This document shows positions 6,493 through 14,468 of a stretch of 18,961 bases of DNA, piece after piece. Positions within the stretch are counted from its first letter, which is position 1. Every line of letters starts with the position of its first letter. A program made the translations under genes and the position numbers. The notes beneath the pieces are model-generated. The model was not told where the DNA came from. It was given only the letters and a program-made list of their open reading frames with translations, and ran no database searches. This stretch comes from Verrucomicrobiales bacterium (GTDB lineage Bacteria; Verrucomicrobiota; Verrucomicrobiae; Limisphaerales; UBA1100). Location of the stretch: the NCBI GenBank assembly GCA_002721895.1, contig PBLV01000009.1, positions 46,885 to 65,845 of the forward strand, read 5' to 3'.

Positions 6493-6951
6493 ATGAAGAA
6501 GTATAAAGTTCAGTGGGAGATGTCGACAATCGAAGGCGCAATCGGCCTCACTGTTGAGGCAAAAAACTGTCGCGATGCATTTAATATAGTGGTGAGGGAG
6601 CATGAAAACTCATCGCACCCGTATATTTATGTCTATAGTGGGTGGGGGCTTTTCGATCATAAAGAATACTCCAATCCTCACTATGTTCAGCCTCAAACAG
6701 CAAAGCCGCAAGTAGACGATGAGGCGCGGACACAACAACCTGCACCAACAGATGGCCGAGTTGCCCGATCAGGTGGGAGCACAGATGGCTCTGATGGCTG
6801 GTTTGAGAAGATTGATGGCTCCAGCCTTACAGAAAAACAAATACTCCTCGCACAGCTGGCCGAACTTAGGATTATTAAACGATGTGTCGTAGGAACTATC
6901 GTTGTTGTCGTTATAATTCCGTTTGTTATGGCTGCCATTATGGCTGGTTAA
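6493..6951 (+). CDS. Small tail-anchored membrane protein, unknown function
   Basis: This 152-residue protein has no signal peptide. The first ~55 residues look like a compact alpha/beta domain (KVQWEMSTIEGAIGLTVEAKNCRDAFNIV, with an aromatic VYSGWGLF strand). Residues about 70-110 are low-complexity and hydrophilic (Q, P, D, S, G). A helix (LTEKQILLAQLAELRIIKR) leads into a C-terminal membrane segment (VVGTIVVVVIIPFVMAAIMAG), so the protein is probably C-tail anchored with its N-domain in the cytoplasm. No family recognised. It has its own divergent promoter and is followed directly by TPR-gene debris. Confidence 0.65.
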   Translation: MKKYKVQWEMSTIEGAIGLTVEAKNCRDAFNIVVREHENSSHPYIYVYSGWGLFDHKEYSNPHYVQPQTAKPQVDDEARTQQPAPTDGRVARSGGSTDGSDGWFEKIDGSSLTEKQILLAQLAELRIIKRCVVGTIVVVVIIPFVMAAIMAG

Positions 6952-6955
6952 CCCC

Positions 6956-7088
6956 ATGGACCAACCCAATTCATCTCCAGACAGCTAAGGGTTGGCTGGA
7001 GTTGGGGAATCATGAGGAAGCCTTTGAGGAACTCGAAAAGGTTGAGGCTCCATTGCGAGGGCAACCGAACGTTTTGGAGTTGTGCTAG
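6956..7088 (+). pseudogene. Broken 5' fragment of a TPR-repeat gene
   Basis: From ATG 6956 the frame reads MDQPNSSPDS and stops. Removing one A from the AA at 6968-6969 gives MDQPIHLQTAKGWLELGNHE and continues EEAFEELEKVEAPLRGQPNVLEL, a typical TPR start (GWLELGN, EELEKV). A single-base insertion has therefore disrupted it. The fragment ends at a TAG (7086-7088), 15 bp before the 3' end of selO, so most of the gene is gone. The source was probably one of the short cytoplasmic TPR proteins seen in this group, recognised from sequence pattern only. Confidence 0.65.
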
Positions 7089-7103
7089 TTGCAAGGCTGT
7101 TAG

Positions 7104-8558
7104 CTATGTTCCGCAAAAGGTCTGGCAGACTTTTTCCTCCGGCGTGGGCGGGAATTGATAGGGCTCATGGACGGGAAGACGGTTGTAGGGATTTTTTAAG
7201 GCAGCCAATAGGTCTTCCAAGGGGCGCATGTTGCCTTGCGTGGCGGCTTCCAAGGCTTCTTCCACTTTGTGGTTTCGCGGGATTAGGGCTGGGTTGTTGG
7301 CGCGCATCAAGGCTTGGGCGTCTTTTAGGGGCTTCGAGTTTTTAGCAAGACGCGCCTGCCAGCGAGCATGCCATTCTTTAAAGTTTTCGTTGTTATAAGG
7401 TTTGCCTTTTGGTGGGGCTTCCGTGGTTAAGTTCAGAAAGGTGTTGGTGTGGTCTGCGCCTTGTCGCTTCATCCAATCCAGTAGATCAGTAATGAGATTT
7501 TCGTCTTCTGGGTGTTCGCCGAAAAGGCCCAGCTTGGAACGCAACATGGTGAGCAATTTTTCCCTGTAAATTGTGGCAAATCCGTTGATGGCTTCTTCCG
7601 CAAGCTGGGTTGCTTTTTCGGTGTCGTCATCCAGGAGAGGCATGAGGGTCTCGGCCAGGCGTGCCAGGTTCCATTGCGCGATGGCCGGTTGTTTGGCATA
7701 TGCGTAGCGTCCCGTGTGGTCAATGGAGCTAAAGACCGTTCCTGGATTATAGGCATCCATGAAGGCGCACGGTCCGTAATCAATGGTCTCACCGGACAAG
7801 GCCATATTGTCGGTATTCATGACACCGTGAATAAAGCCCACGCGCATCCAGTGGGTGATCAGCTCGGCCTGTTTTTCAATGACTCTCTTTAGCAGGGCAA
7901 GAGGCTTGTTTTGCTCGCCTTCAACTTCCGGGTAGTGCCGCTTGATGGTGTAGTCAAGGAGGGACTGGATTGTTTCCCGGTCCCGTTGCAAGGCGGCGTA
8001 TTGAAATGTGCCAATCCGTATGTGTGAGCTGGCAACGCGTGTGAGGATTGCTCCCGGCAAGGGGGTTTCGCGGTACACACGCTCACCGCTGGCAACCACC
8101 GCAAGGCTGCGGGTTGTGGGGATACCAAGTGCGTACATGGCTTCGCTGATGATATATTCACGGAGCATGGGGCCCAGTGCGGCACGTCCGTCGCCTCCCC
8201 GTGAATAGGGAGTGGGACCGGATCCCTTGAATTGAAGGTCATAACGTTGCCCAGTTTGAGTGACGTGCTCGCCCCAGACAATCGCGCGCCCGTCACCCAA
8301 CATAGTAAAGTGGCCGTACTGATGTCCCGCATAAGCCTGGGAGAAAGGCTCCGTTCCATTCGGCATTTGGTTGCCTCCGAACAGCGCGGCTTTTTCGTCC
8401 GGCCTCAATTGGGAAAAATCCAGCCCCAGATCCGTGGCGAGCGGTTCGTTGAAGAGGATCATTTCCGGCTTGGACACAGGCGCAGGCGGGAGCTTGGCAT
8501 AAAACACGTTGGGCAGGTGAAGGTAGGTGTTGTCGAAGTTGAAACCGGCGGCTGCCAT
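7104..8558 (-). CDS. selO: Protein adenylyltransferase SelO (YdiU family)
   Basis: SelO is a pseudokinase-fold enzyme that transfers AMP from ATP to Ser/Thr/Tyr of target proteins and is linked to the oxidative stress response. The 484-residue protein is of normal length and highly typical. It has GHQYGHFTMLGDGRA (77-91), FKGSGPTPYSRGGDGRAALG (110-129), MLREY (131-135) and GVMNTDNM (245-252). Residues aligning with the known ATP/metal site of Pseudomonas SelO are K111, E134, R174, D250, N251 and D260. It ends CQTFCGT, with Cys at the antepenultimate position, where many eukaryotic SelO proteins carry selenocysteine; the second Cys (478) may form the known redox disulfide. ATG 8558 has GGAGAG just upstream. 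It converges on the TPR remnant. Confidence 0.95.
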   Translation of the reverse strand: MAAAGFNFDNTYLHLPNVFYAKLPPAPVSKPEMILFNEPLATDLGLDFSQLRPDEKAALFGGNQMPNGTEPFSQAYAGHQYGHFTMLGDGRAIVWGEHVTQTGQRYDLQFKGSGPTPYSRGGDGRAALGPMLREYIISEAMYALGIPTTRSLAVVASGERVYRETPLPGAILTRVASSHIRIGTFQYAALQRDRETIQSLLDYTIKRHYPEVEGEQNKPLALLKRVIEKQAELITHWMRVGFIHGVMNTDNMALSGETIDYGPCAFMDAYNPGTVFSSIDHTGRYAYAKQPAIAQWNLARLAETLMPLLDDDTEKATQLAEEAINGFATIYREKLLTMLRSKLGLFGEHPEDENLITDLLDWMKRQGADHTNTFLNLTTEAPPKGKPYNNENFKEWHARWQARLAKNSKPLKDAQALMRANNPALIPRNHKVEEALEAATQGNMRPLEDLLAALKNPYNRLPVHEPYQFPPTPEEKVCQTFCGT

Positions 8559-8691
8559 CTCTCCGCCAGTCTAACATCGCTGTCAATTTAGCGGCTTCCG
8601 TGGGCTCGAGGAGCGCCAAGAGGGTTTTTTGATGAGATCGATTCGAGCTGGGGATACACAAGTGTCTGCAATCGTAGGTACCACAAAAATG

Positions 8692-8719
8692 TTGTCCGGA
8701 CCCGACGCGACTTTAGAAT
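8692..8719 (+). promoter_or_regulatory. Candidate promoter of the ceramidase-like gene
   Basis: TTGTCC (8692-8697), 16-bp spacer and TAGAAT (8714-8719), with ATG 8735 15 nt further on. The leader would be about 8 nt and contains no Shine-Dalgarno. The rest of the divergent gap 8559-8734 shows nothing I can name. Confidence 0.45.
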
Positions 8720-8734
8720 GCGGGACGTTGCCAC

Positions 8735-10225
8735 ATGAGAAAATCCGTACATCTGTTTGTTGTTCTACTTGCCCTTGCCTATCCGCTTGCTGCCTCCATT
8801 CCTCCGGCCGGCCGAATCCATGTGGGCTGGGCGATTACCAGCATTACGCCCAAGCAACCTGTTGCCTTGGCCGGCCAGTTTTACAAGCGTATCTCCCAGC
8901 AGGTGGAATCACCCTGCATGGCTACGGTGTTGGCCTTGGAAACGCGAAAGGACGGTCAGTCGCTTGAACAGGCCATCATGGTCTCGTGCGATCTTGTGTT
9001 CATCGCTGACTCCCTTCAGCCGCGACTGCGCAAGATGCTTGCGGGGCGGCTGCCCGGCTTTGACCTGAAGAAACTTTTCCTCAACGCAACGCACACCCAC
9101 TCCGGTCCGGTTACGCACGCCATGGATTGGTATACGGTGGATGATGCGGGCGTGATGAAGCCGGCGGCGTATGTTGATTTCATGCTCCAAAAAATTGCCG
9201 CGGCCATTGAGCGGGCTTGGAAAAACCGTGCGCCCGGCGGTGTTGGCTGGGGGCTGGGGCACGCCGTTGTCGGCTCCAACCGGCGCATGGTTTACCGGGC
9301 GCCGCAGGGCCAACCGCCCTTCGGCGGCGGCACCGCAGCGATGTACGGGCGAAATAATATCCCCGCCTTTCTCAGCACGGAGGGCTCGGAGGATACCGGT
9401 ATCGAAATGCTTTTTTTCTGGAATGACAAAAATGAACTGACCGGCTGTGTGCTAAATGTCGCCTGTCCTTCGCAGGTGCGCGAGTCAGCCCGCGACATCT
9501 CCAGCGATTATTGGGGCAAGGTGCGAAAGGAAATGGCCAAGCGACACGGCCCCAATGTATTCGTGCTACCTTGGTGTGGCGCGGCCGGCGACCAGTCGCC
9601 GCACGTGCAGTATCGCAAGGGTGCCGAGGCTCGCATGCGAAAGCTCCGGGGCGATCTCGCCGCCGATGTCGTTATTGCCCAGCGCATTCTGGATGCGGTC
9701 GATACTGCCCTGCCCGCTGTAAAAAAGGACATTCGCAACGAAGTGCCCTTTGGTCATCATGTCGAGACACTCCAACTTTCCAAACGCTTGGTGACACGTT
9801 CAGAAAAGGAATGGGCACAGGCAAGGGTTGAAAGCTTGCTGGCCAAGCCTGAAGGCAAGCGAACCAGCTCTGAGGAGTCACACCTGCGCTGGAACCAGCA
9901 CGTCCTAAATCGATACCGGGAGCAACAGACCAACCCCAAGTTTGCCATGGAACTGCATGTGTTGCGCCTGGGTGATGTGGCGGTGGCGACCAATCCCTTC
10001 GAGCTGTTTCTGGATTTCGGTCTGCGCATGAAAACCCGCAGCCTTGCGCCGCAAACCTTTGTGGTGCAACTCGCCTGCTCCACCGGCTGGTATCTGCCCA
10101 CCGTCAAGGCCGCGGCTGGCGGCGGTTACAGCGCCATTATCCAGAGCTGCATCGTGGGCCCGGAGGGTGGCGACGTTTTGGTGAATCGAACCGTGGAACT
10201 CATCAACACCATGTGGACGAAATAA
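8735..10225 (+). CDS. Secreted neutral/alkaline ceramidase-like hydrolase
   Basis: The 496-residue product has a signal peptide (MRKSVHLFVVLLALAYPLAA) and resembles the N-terminal catalytic domain of neutral/alkaline non-lysosomal ceramidases, zinc amidases that split ceramide into sphingosine and fatty acid. Visible family features are HVGWAITSITPK near the mature N-terminus, NATHTHSGP at 117-125 (His120/His122 fit the zinc-ligand motif), the later GxVGSNRR-like segment, and LPWCGAAGDQSPH. It lacks the C-terminal immunoglobulin-like domain of full ceramidases. Many PVC genomes carry such shortened homologues, whose substrates are unknown, so true ceramidase activity is not assured. The ATG is chosen for the signal peptide and the promoter at 8692-8719. 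It ends 4 bp from the 3' end of the convergent tRNA-Leu. Confidence 0.8.
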   Translation: MRKSVHLFVVLLALAYPLAASIPPAGRIHVGWAITSITPKQPVALAGQFYKRISQQVESPCMATVLALETRKDGQSLEQAIMVSCDLVFIADSLQPRLRKMLAGRLPGFDLKKLFLNATHTHSGPVTHAMDWYTVDDAGVMKPAAYVDFMLQKIAAAIERAWKNRAPGGVGWGLGHAVVGSNRRMVYRAPQGQPPFGGGTAAMYGRNNIPAFLSTEGSEDTGIEMLFFWNDKNELTGCVLNVACPSQVRESARDISSDYWGKVRKEMAKRHGPNVFVLPWCGAAGDQSPHVQYRKGAEARMRKLRGDLAADVVIAQRILDAVDTALPAVKKDIRNEVPFGHHVETLQLSKRLVTRSEKEWAQARVESLLAKPEGKRTSSEESHLRWNQHVLNRYREQQTNPKFAMELHVLRLGDVAVATNPFELFLDFGLRMKTRSLAPQTFVVQLACSTGWYLPTVKAAAGGGYSAIIQSCIVGPEGGDVLVNRTVELINTMWTK

Positions 10226-10229
10226 AAAA

Positions 10230-10316
10230 TGGTGCCCACGACAGGAGTTGAACCTGTACCCCATTGCTGGGACTAGAACCTGAATCTAGCGCGTCTGCCA
10301 ATTCCGCCACGTGGGC
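10230..10316 (-). tRNA. tRNA-Leu (anticodon CAG)
   Basis: This 87-nt gene has a 7-bp acceptor stem (GCCCACG with CGTGGGC), discriminator A and encoded CCA (10232-10230). The D-arm sequence GGCGGAATTGGCAGACGCGC is typical of leucine tRNA. The anticodon stem CTAGA/TCTAG encloses loop TTCAGGT, giving anticodon CAG (reads CUG). There is a long variable arm (CCCA-GCAA-TGGG) and a T-arm with GGTTCAACTCC. No intron. Confidence 0.97.
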
Positions 10317-10394
10317 ATTTTGTGCGGACGGGGAACATCCCACAAAGGAGTTCGGATTCAAGGAGAAAATCGCCCGGAAAGGCTCAGGCAGGGC

Positions 10395-10422
10395 TTGCCT
10401 TCCGTGCGGAGTTATTTTATAG
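10395..10422 (+). promoter_or_regulatory. Weak candidate promoter of the MlaA-hydrolase gene
   Basis: TTGCCT (10395-10400), 16-bp spacer, TTATAG (10417-10422). An AAAGGA Shine-Dalgarno precedes ATG 10449 by 4-5 nt. The -10 could also be read one base earlier. Confidence 0.3.
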
Positions 10423-10448
10423 GACTCGCTCTCCCGCGAAAGGAATAG

Positions 10449-12278
10449 ATGCATACCGTGCGAAGTGTTGCCCTGTTAATGCTTGCCCTGTTGGCCGCCT
10501 TGATCCTCGGCGGTTCGGGATGTGTTTCGCCCCGTGAATTGCCCGAGGCAGGTCAGCCAGGGGATGCACGCCTGATGGTGCCCACCGTTGCTGATCCTTT
10601 GGAGCCGATCAATCGCCTCTCCTTTGCCATCCATGAAACCGCGTTTCACCTTGCGGTCAATCCAGCTACGAAGCTTTATACCGGGATCATTCCCAGCCCG
10701 GCGCGCAAGGGCATTCGGAATTTTCGCAACAACCTCTTTTTCCCCATGCGCTTTGTCAGCAGCCTCTTGCAGGGCAAGTTCAGCGAGGCGGGTACGGAGA
10801 CCAAGCGGTTCCTGATCAACAGCACCCTCGGCATCGGAGGCTTGGGGGATCCCGCCGCCAATCATTTTGGCCTTCGTACCGGCAATGAGGAGTTGGGCCA
10901 AGTGTTGGGCAAATGGGGCTGGCAATCCCAACTCTATCTTTACCTGCCGCTCATTGGCCCCAGTTCCGAGCGCGATGCTCTCGGAGAGGCGGGCAATGTC
11001 TTTCTCGATCCCGCCAGTCTTTTGCCCGGTGCCAAAATGGCGATGGCGTACAATCGATTCTCCTTCAGCGCCCGCACCATCGACCAGACGCTGGCCACTG
11101 AGTATGACGCTTATGAAATGTACCGGCTGCTTTACTCGGCCAGCCGCGATGCCGCTGTGCGCGATGCTCAACCCGAGGGCAGCGGCGAGGACACCGGCCA
11201 AGTGCAGACCCTCATGTCCATTTATGCCAAGCCCAAGGCGGAAGGCTTTGGCGGCCGGGCCGTCACTCGTCACGTGAAGCCGGTGGGATTTCGTGGCCGC
11301 GTCCACTACTCGTACTGGGCGCAGGACGGACCCGCGCCCCTGATGTATGTTCTGCCTGGACTCGGGGGACACCGTTTGGGCACACGGGCGTTGGCTGTTG
11401 CCGAGATGGCTTATGCCGAGGGTTATCAGGTCGTTTGTGTCAGCAACAATTTCAACTGGGAATTTGTGACCAGTGCGCCCGAGGGCTACCTTCCCGGTTA
11501 TACTCCGCGCGACATCGATCTCTTGGGCAAGGTTCATGCCGCCATCGAAGCCGACCTCGGCGCGGACAGTATTAAAAGCACATCCCTCATCGGCTTTTCC
11601 ATGGGCGGCTGGTACACTCTAAACCTTGCCGCCGGTGCTCCCGATGCCCACGCCCATGCGGTGGCCATCAACCCGCCGCTGGATCTCATCCACGGCATGG
11701 AAGTCCTTGACCGGTTGTACCGCGCGCCGCTGGCTGGCGACGCGGATCCCCAAGCGATTCGCCAATCCGCGCTCGTGAAGGTGTTCCTCAATCAACAAAC
11801 TGAGGCTGAGACTGGCCAACAAATGCCCTTCACGGACAAGGAGGCCAGTTACCTTATCGGGCTCAGCTACCGGCTGACCCTGCGGCAAGCCATCCTCTCG
11901 GGGAAATATCACGAATCCCTGTGGCCATTGGTTCCCCGCGCCAAGCTTTACAAGAAAATCAACGAGCTTAGTTATGCCGACTACCACGCCAAGCTGCTCG
12001 GGCCCAGCCTTGCCGGGGAGGGAGTCACCACCGCCGCCTTGGCGGCAGCCAGCGATTTGCGGAACCAAAGTGACGCTCTTGCTCAAGCTGGCAACCTACA
12101 CCTGTTCCTCACCAGCAATGATTTCCTGCTGACGCCGGAGCACCTGACATGGCTCCGGAACCATTTCCCCAACCGACACACGTACCAGGAGAACGGCGGC
12201 CACATGGGGCACCTGTGGAAGCAGGACGTGCGGGATCAAATCCGCGCTCGAATTAAAATTCTCCAAACTGCGGAGTAA
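10449..12278 (+). CDS. MlaA (VacJ)-like lipoprotein fused to an alpha/beta hydrolase
   Basis: The 609-residue protein starts with a lipoprotein signal (lipobox GGSGC, Cys25). Residues ~49-215 are MlaA-like: DPLEPINR (49-56), then IPSPARKGIRNFRNNLFFP, FLINSTLGIGGLGDPA and LPLIGPSSERD. MlaA sits in the outer membrane and removes misplaced phospholipids from the outer leaflet. From ~290 an alpha/beta-hydrolase domain follows, with PGLGG (oxyanion region), nucleophile elbow GFSMGG (Ser384), Asp558 (TSNDFLL) and His585 (NGGHMGH), a plausible complete triad. Ordinary MlaA is 230-260 residues with no hydrolase. The fusion suggests that lipids reached by the MlaA part may be hydrolysed in place; the substrate is inferred. 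No mla transporter genes are in the window. Confidence 0.85.
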   Translation: MHTVRSVALLMLALLAALILGGSGCVSPRELPEAGQPGDARLMVPTVADPLEPINRLSFAIHETAFHLAVNPATKLYTGIIPSPARKGIRNFRNNLFFPMRFVSSLLQGKFSEAGTETKRFLINSTLGIGGLGDPAANHFGLRTGNEELGQVLGKWGWQSQLYLYLPLIGPSSERDALGEAGNVFLDPASLLPGAKMAMAYNRFSFSARTIDQTLATEYDAYEMYRLLYSASRDAAVRDAQPEGSGEDTGQVQTLMSIYAKPKAEGFGGRAVTRHVKPVGFRGRVHYSYWAQDGPAPLMYVLPGLGGHRLGTRALAVAEMAYAEGYQVVCVSNNFNWEFVTSAPEGYLPGYTPRDIDLLGKVHAAIEADLGADSIKSTSLIGFSMGGWYTLNLAAGAPDAHAHAVAINPPLDLIHGMEVLDRLYRAPLAGDADPQAIRQSALVKVFLNQQTEAETGQQMPFTDKEASYLIGLSYRLTLRQAILSGKYHESLWPLVPRAKLYKKINELSYADYHAKLLGPSLAGEGVTTAALAAASDLRNQSDALAQAGNLHLFLTSNDFLLTPEHLTWLRNHFPNRHTYQENGGHMGHLWKQDVRDQIRARIKILQTAE

Positions 12279-12292
12279 CGCGCCGCGTTCTT

Positions 12293-13576
12293 CTAAACGT
12301 CCTTGCGCAAAACCGCGCCGAAAAACCCGTCCGTGCCGTTCCGGTGTGGCCAAAGGCGCAAAAAACCTTGGTCCCCATCAAGCCGCTCCACCGTGAAGCC
12401 CGGGCATTCCTTTAACACCCAATCCACCTGACGCTCGTTTTCATCCATAAAAACAGAGCAAGTTATGTAAACCAAACGACCCCCCGGTTTCACGCACGGA
12501 GCAGCCGCGGCAAGAATAGCCCGCTGTCTGGCTACGGCAATTTGCAGGTCGTCGGCCGAAGTGCGCCATTTCAAATCCGGGCTGCGTCGCCAAGTGCCTG
12601 AGCCCGAGCAGGGTGCATCCACCAACACCCAGTCCGCCGTTCCGTGGTGTTTTGCCACAAAAGGATCACGCCGCGATTTCAATTTTCGCATGCGCACCAT
12701 GGTTACTCCCGCGCGCTTCAGGCGGCCCTCCATTTGCGTCAGTCTCGGTCGATCCACATCCCACGCCAAGATTTCTCCCTCATTGCCCATTGCCGCCGCC
12801 AATGCCAGCGTTTTTCCACCCGCGCCTGCACAAAAATCCACCACCCGCTCGCCGGCCCGCGCTCTGACCAGTTGCGCGGCCAACTGTGACCCTTCGTCCT
12901 GTATCTCCACCCAACCCTCCCGAAATGCGCGGGTCTCCCGCAGGGGCCCTCGCCCCATGAGTCGAATCCCAATACCGTTATGCTCCATCGCCTCAGCCTC
13001 CAGCCCCTTGGCCCGCAAATTTTCCAGCACCAAATCACGGGATGATTTTAAAACATTCACCCGCAAATCGACCGGTGCCACCGTGTTCAAACCGGCCAAT
13101 CCCGTCGACAGATCATCCCCCAAGACTTCATCCAAGGCTGGCAACATCCAGTCTGGGACTTCTCCGCGCACCGCTGTTGGCATGTCCGCATGCAGCAAAT
13201 TCAGCCCGGTATGTTCGCCGACCCAGGCCCGTTCCCACGGTGCCAACGGAGTCGCGCCGTACTTGGTTCCATCAAACAGAACGTCCACCTCGGCCTCACC
13301 CAGTTCATCCAGAAAAACCGCGTGCCCCAACGCCAATCCCCGCGGAGAGGCCTTGCGCTTCGCCCTTTTCAGCCACCACTCCAAAGTTGCCCCGTGCCGC
13401 AAGACCCCATAAACCACTCGGGCAATTTCCGTGCGATCCTTTGAACCTATGAACCGCCGCCCCCGGAAATAACGCTGCAACACTCCATCCGCCGCCACTC
13501 GTTCCCCTCGGCCCCACAAAACATCCAGCCGCTCCAGAAGCTCAATCGAAGAAGCCATGCGTGCACTTGGTTTCAT
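12293..13576 (-). CDS. 16S rRNA (cytosine-C5) methyltransferase, RsmB/Sun-like
   Basis: This is an S-adenosylmethionine-dependent m5C RNA methyltransferase of the RsmB/NSUN family. The 427-residue product has an N-terminal NusB-like helical region (~7-140), a linker with VDLRVNVLK and DEGSQL, and a Rossmann domain with SAM motif VVDFCAGAGGKT. Motif IV is DAPCSGSGTWRRSPDLKWR (Cys323) and motif VI is YITCSVF (Cys373). These are the release and catalytic cysteines and fall almost exactly where they do in E. coli RsmB. The target is probably a 16S rRNA cytosine, but C967 specificity cannot be read from sequence. The ATG at 13558 (MASSIELLERL) is an equally plausible start; neither has a clear Shine-Dalgarno. 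It converges with the MlaA fusion, with 14 bp between stops. Confidence 0.9.
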   Translation of the reverse strand: MKPSARMASSIELLERLDVLWGRGERVAADGVLQRYFRGRRFIGSKDRTEIARVVYGVLRHGATLEWWLKRAKRKASPRGLALGHAVFLDELGEAEVDVLFDGTKYGATPLAPWERAWVGEHTGLNLLHADMPTAVRGEVPDWMLPALDEVLGDDLSTGLAGLNTVAPVDLRVNVLKSSRDLVLENLRAKGLEAEAMEHNGIGIRLMGRGPLRETRAFREGWVEIQDEGSQLAAQLVRARAGERVVDFCAGAGGKTLALAAAMGNEGEILAWDVDRPRLTQMEGRLKRAGVTMVRMRKLKSRRDPFVAKHHGTADWVLVDAPCSGSGTWRRSPDLKWRTSADDLQIAVARQRAILAAAAPCVKPGGRLVYITCSVFMDENERQVDWVLKECPGFTVERLDGDQGFLRLWPHRNGTDGFFGAVLRKDV

Positions 13577-13756
13577 TTGGTCAAGAAACAGGAACGAACG
13601 GGCCGATTCGCTCCAGCCGGGCGGAAGCCTATCGGGAGAACGGAATCACTCCAAGCCAAACTCAGGGTCAGTTTAAATTCATGAAGAATCTCGAAACCAA
13701 ACTGAACTCGGAAAATTCAATTTCGTGATTTGGGTTTGCACGGTAGGTTTCTCACA

Positions 13757-14419
13757 GTGATTCGAATGTTGAATTTGGTGATCGGGGGCGTGGCTGCCTG
13801 TTGGATGGGTTGCGGTCCAATGGAGACCGTGCCTGACATAAGGTCAGCTTCTGCGGCCGGTGATAAAATCGCGGAGGCCGAGGAAAATGCCAGTCCTCCG
13901 ATTGTGCGGGCGGCAAGAAGGCAGATTGAGGAAACCACGATTTATGACCCTGCCTATGTGCGCTTGAAATATCCTGGCGGCGACGTGCCCCGGGAACGCG
14001 GGGTATGCACGGATGTTGTCATCCGGGCACTACGTGAAGGGGCGGGGATGGATTTGCAGAAACTGGTGCATGAAGATATGAATCGTGCCTTTAATCAGTA
14101 TCCTGCGATTTGGGGATTAAAGAAACCCGATCCCAACATTGATCACCGGCGAGTTCCCAACCTGATCGCCTTTTTCAAAAGGCAAGGGTTCATGGTAGAT
14201 GGAGGCAAAGACAAGGCGAACTATCTTCCGGGAGACGTGGTAACCTGTCTGGTTGGCAACCGGCCGCACATCATGATCGTAAGCGACAAGACAGCGGAAG
14301 ACGGTACTCCGCAGATTATCCACAACATAGGCTCTGGGGTCAAGGAAGAGGCTGTGCTTTTGTCCTTTAAATTAACGGGACATTTTCGAGTAAAGGGGAG
14401 TGGATTTAACGGGCCTTGA
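13757..14419 (+). CDS. DUF1287 lipoprotein (NlpC/P60-like cysteine peptidase fold)
   Basis: I choose GTG 13757 because GGTAGG lies 9 nt upstream and it keeps an Arg before the hydrophobic core (VIRMLNLVIGGVAACWMGC, lipid Cys19). The TTG at 13730 and ATG at 13766 are alternatives. The 220-residue protein matches DUF1287 throughout: YDPAYVRLKYPGGDVP, RGVCTDVVIRALR (Cys84), VHEDM, PDPNIDHRRVPNL, PGDVV and HIMIVSD (His171). DUF1287 proteins, such as E. coli YijF, are predicted periplasmic and structurally related to NlpC/P60 enzymes. Cys84 and His171 are the likely catalytic pair; the substrate is not known. The gene is intact and stands alone before the sulfatase pseudogene. The gap 13577-13756 holds only a weak inverted repeat (TCAGTTT/AAACTGA). 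Confidence 0.85.
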   Translation: MIRMLNLVIGGVAACWMGCGPMETVPDIRSASAAGDKIAEAEENASPPIVRAARRQIEETTIYDPAYVRLKYPGGDVPRERGVCTDVVIRALREGAGMDLQKLVHEDMNRAFNQYPAIWGLKKPDPNIDHRRVPNLIAFFKRQGFMVDGGKDKANYLPGDVVTCLVGNRPHIMIVSDKTAEDGTPQIIHNIGSGVKEEAVLLSFKLTGHFRVKGSGFNGP

Positions 14420-14468
14420 ATTTGTGAACAAAGGAGTGGCCGATGGCTTGGGATGGATTTTTTGAAAG

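Noticed and set aside
8559..8661. Minus-strand stretch upstream of selO reading KTLLALLEPTEAAKLTAMLDW.
   Set aside because: Protein-like but short, out of frame with selO, and lacking a start signal; too little to call a gene remnant.
10476..11537. 353-codon minus-strand ORF opposite the MlaA-hydrolase gene.
   Set aside because: The plus-strand protein has clear domains across this region; the antisense frame shows no domain and is a codon-bias shadow.
12561..13412. 283-codon plus-strand ORF opposite the RNA methyltransferase gene.
   Set aside because: Low-complexity Ser/Pro/Arg-rich translation typical of an antisense shadow; RsmB motifs are clear on the other strand.
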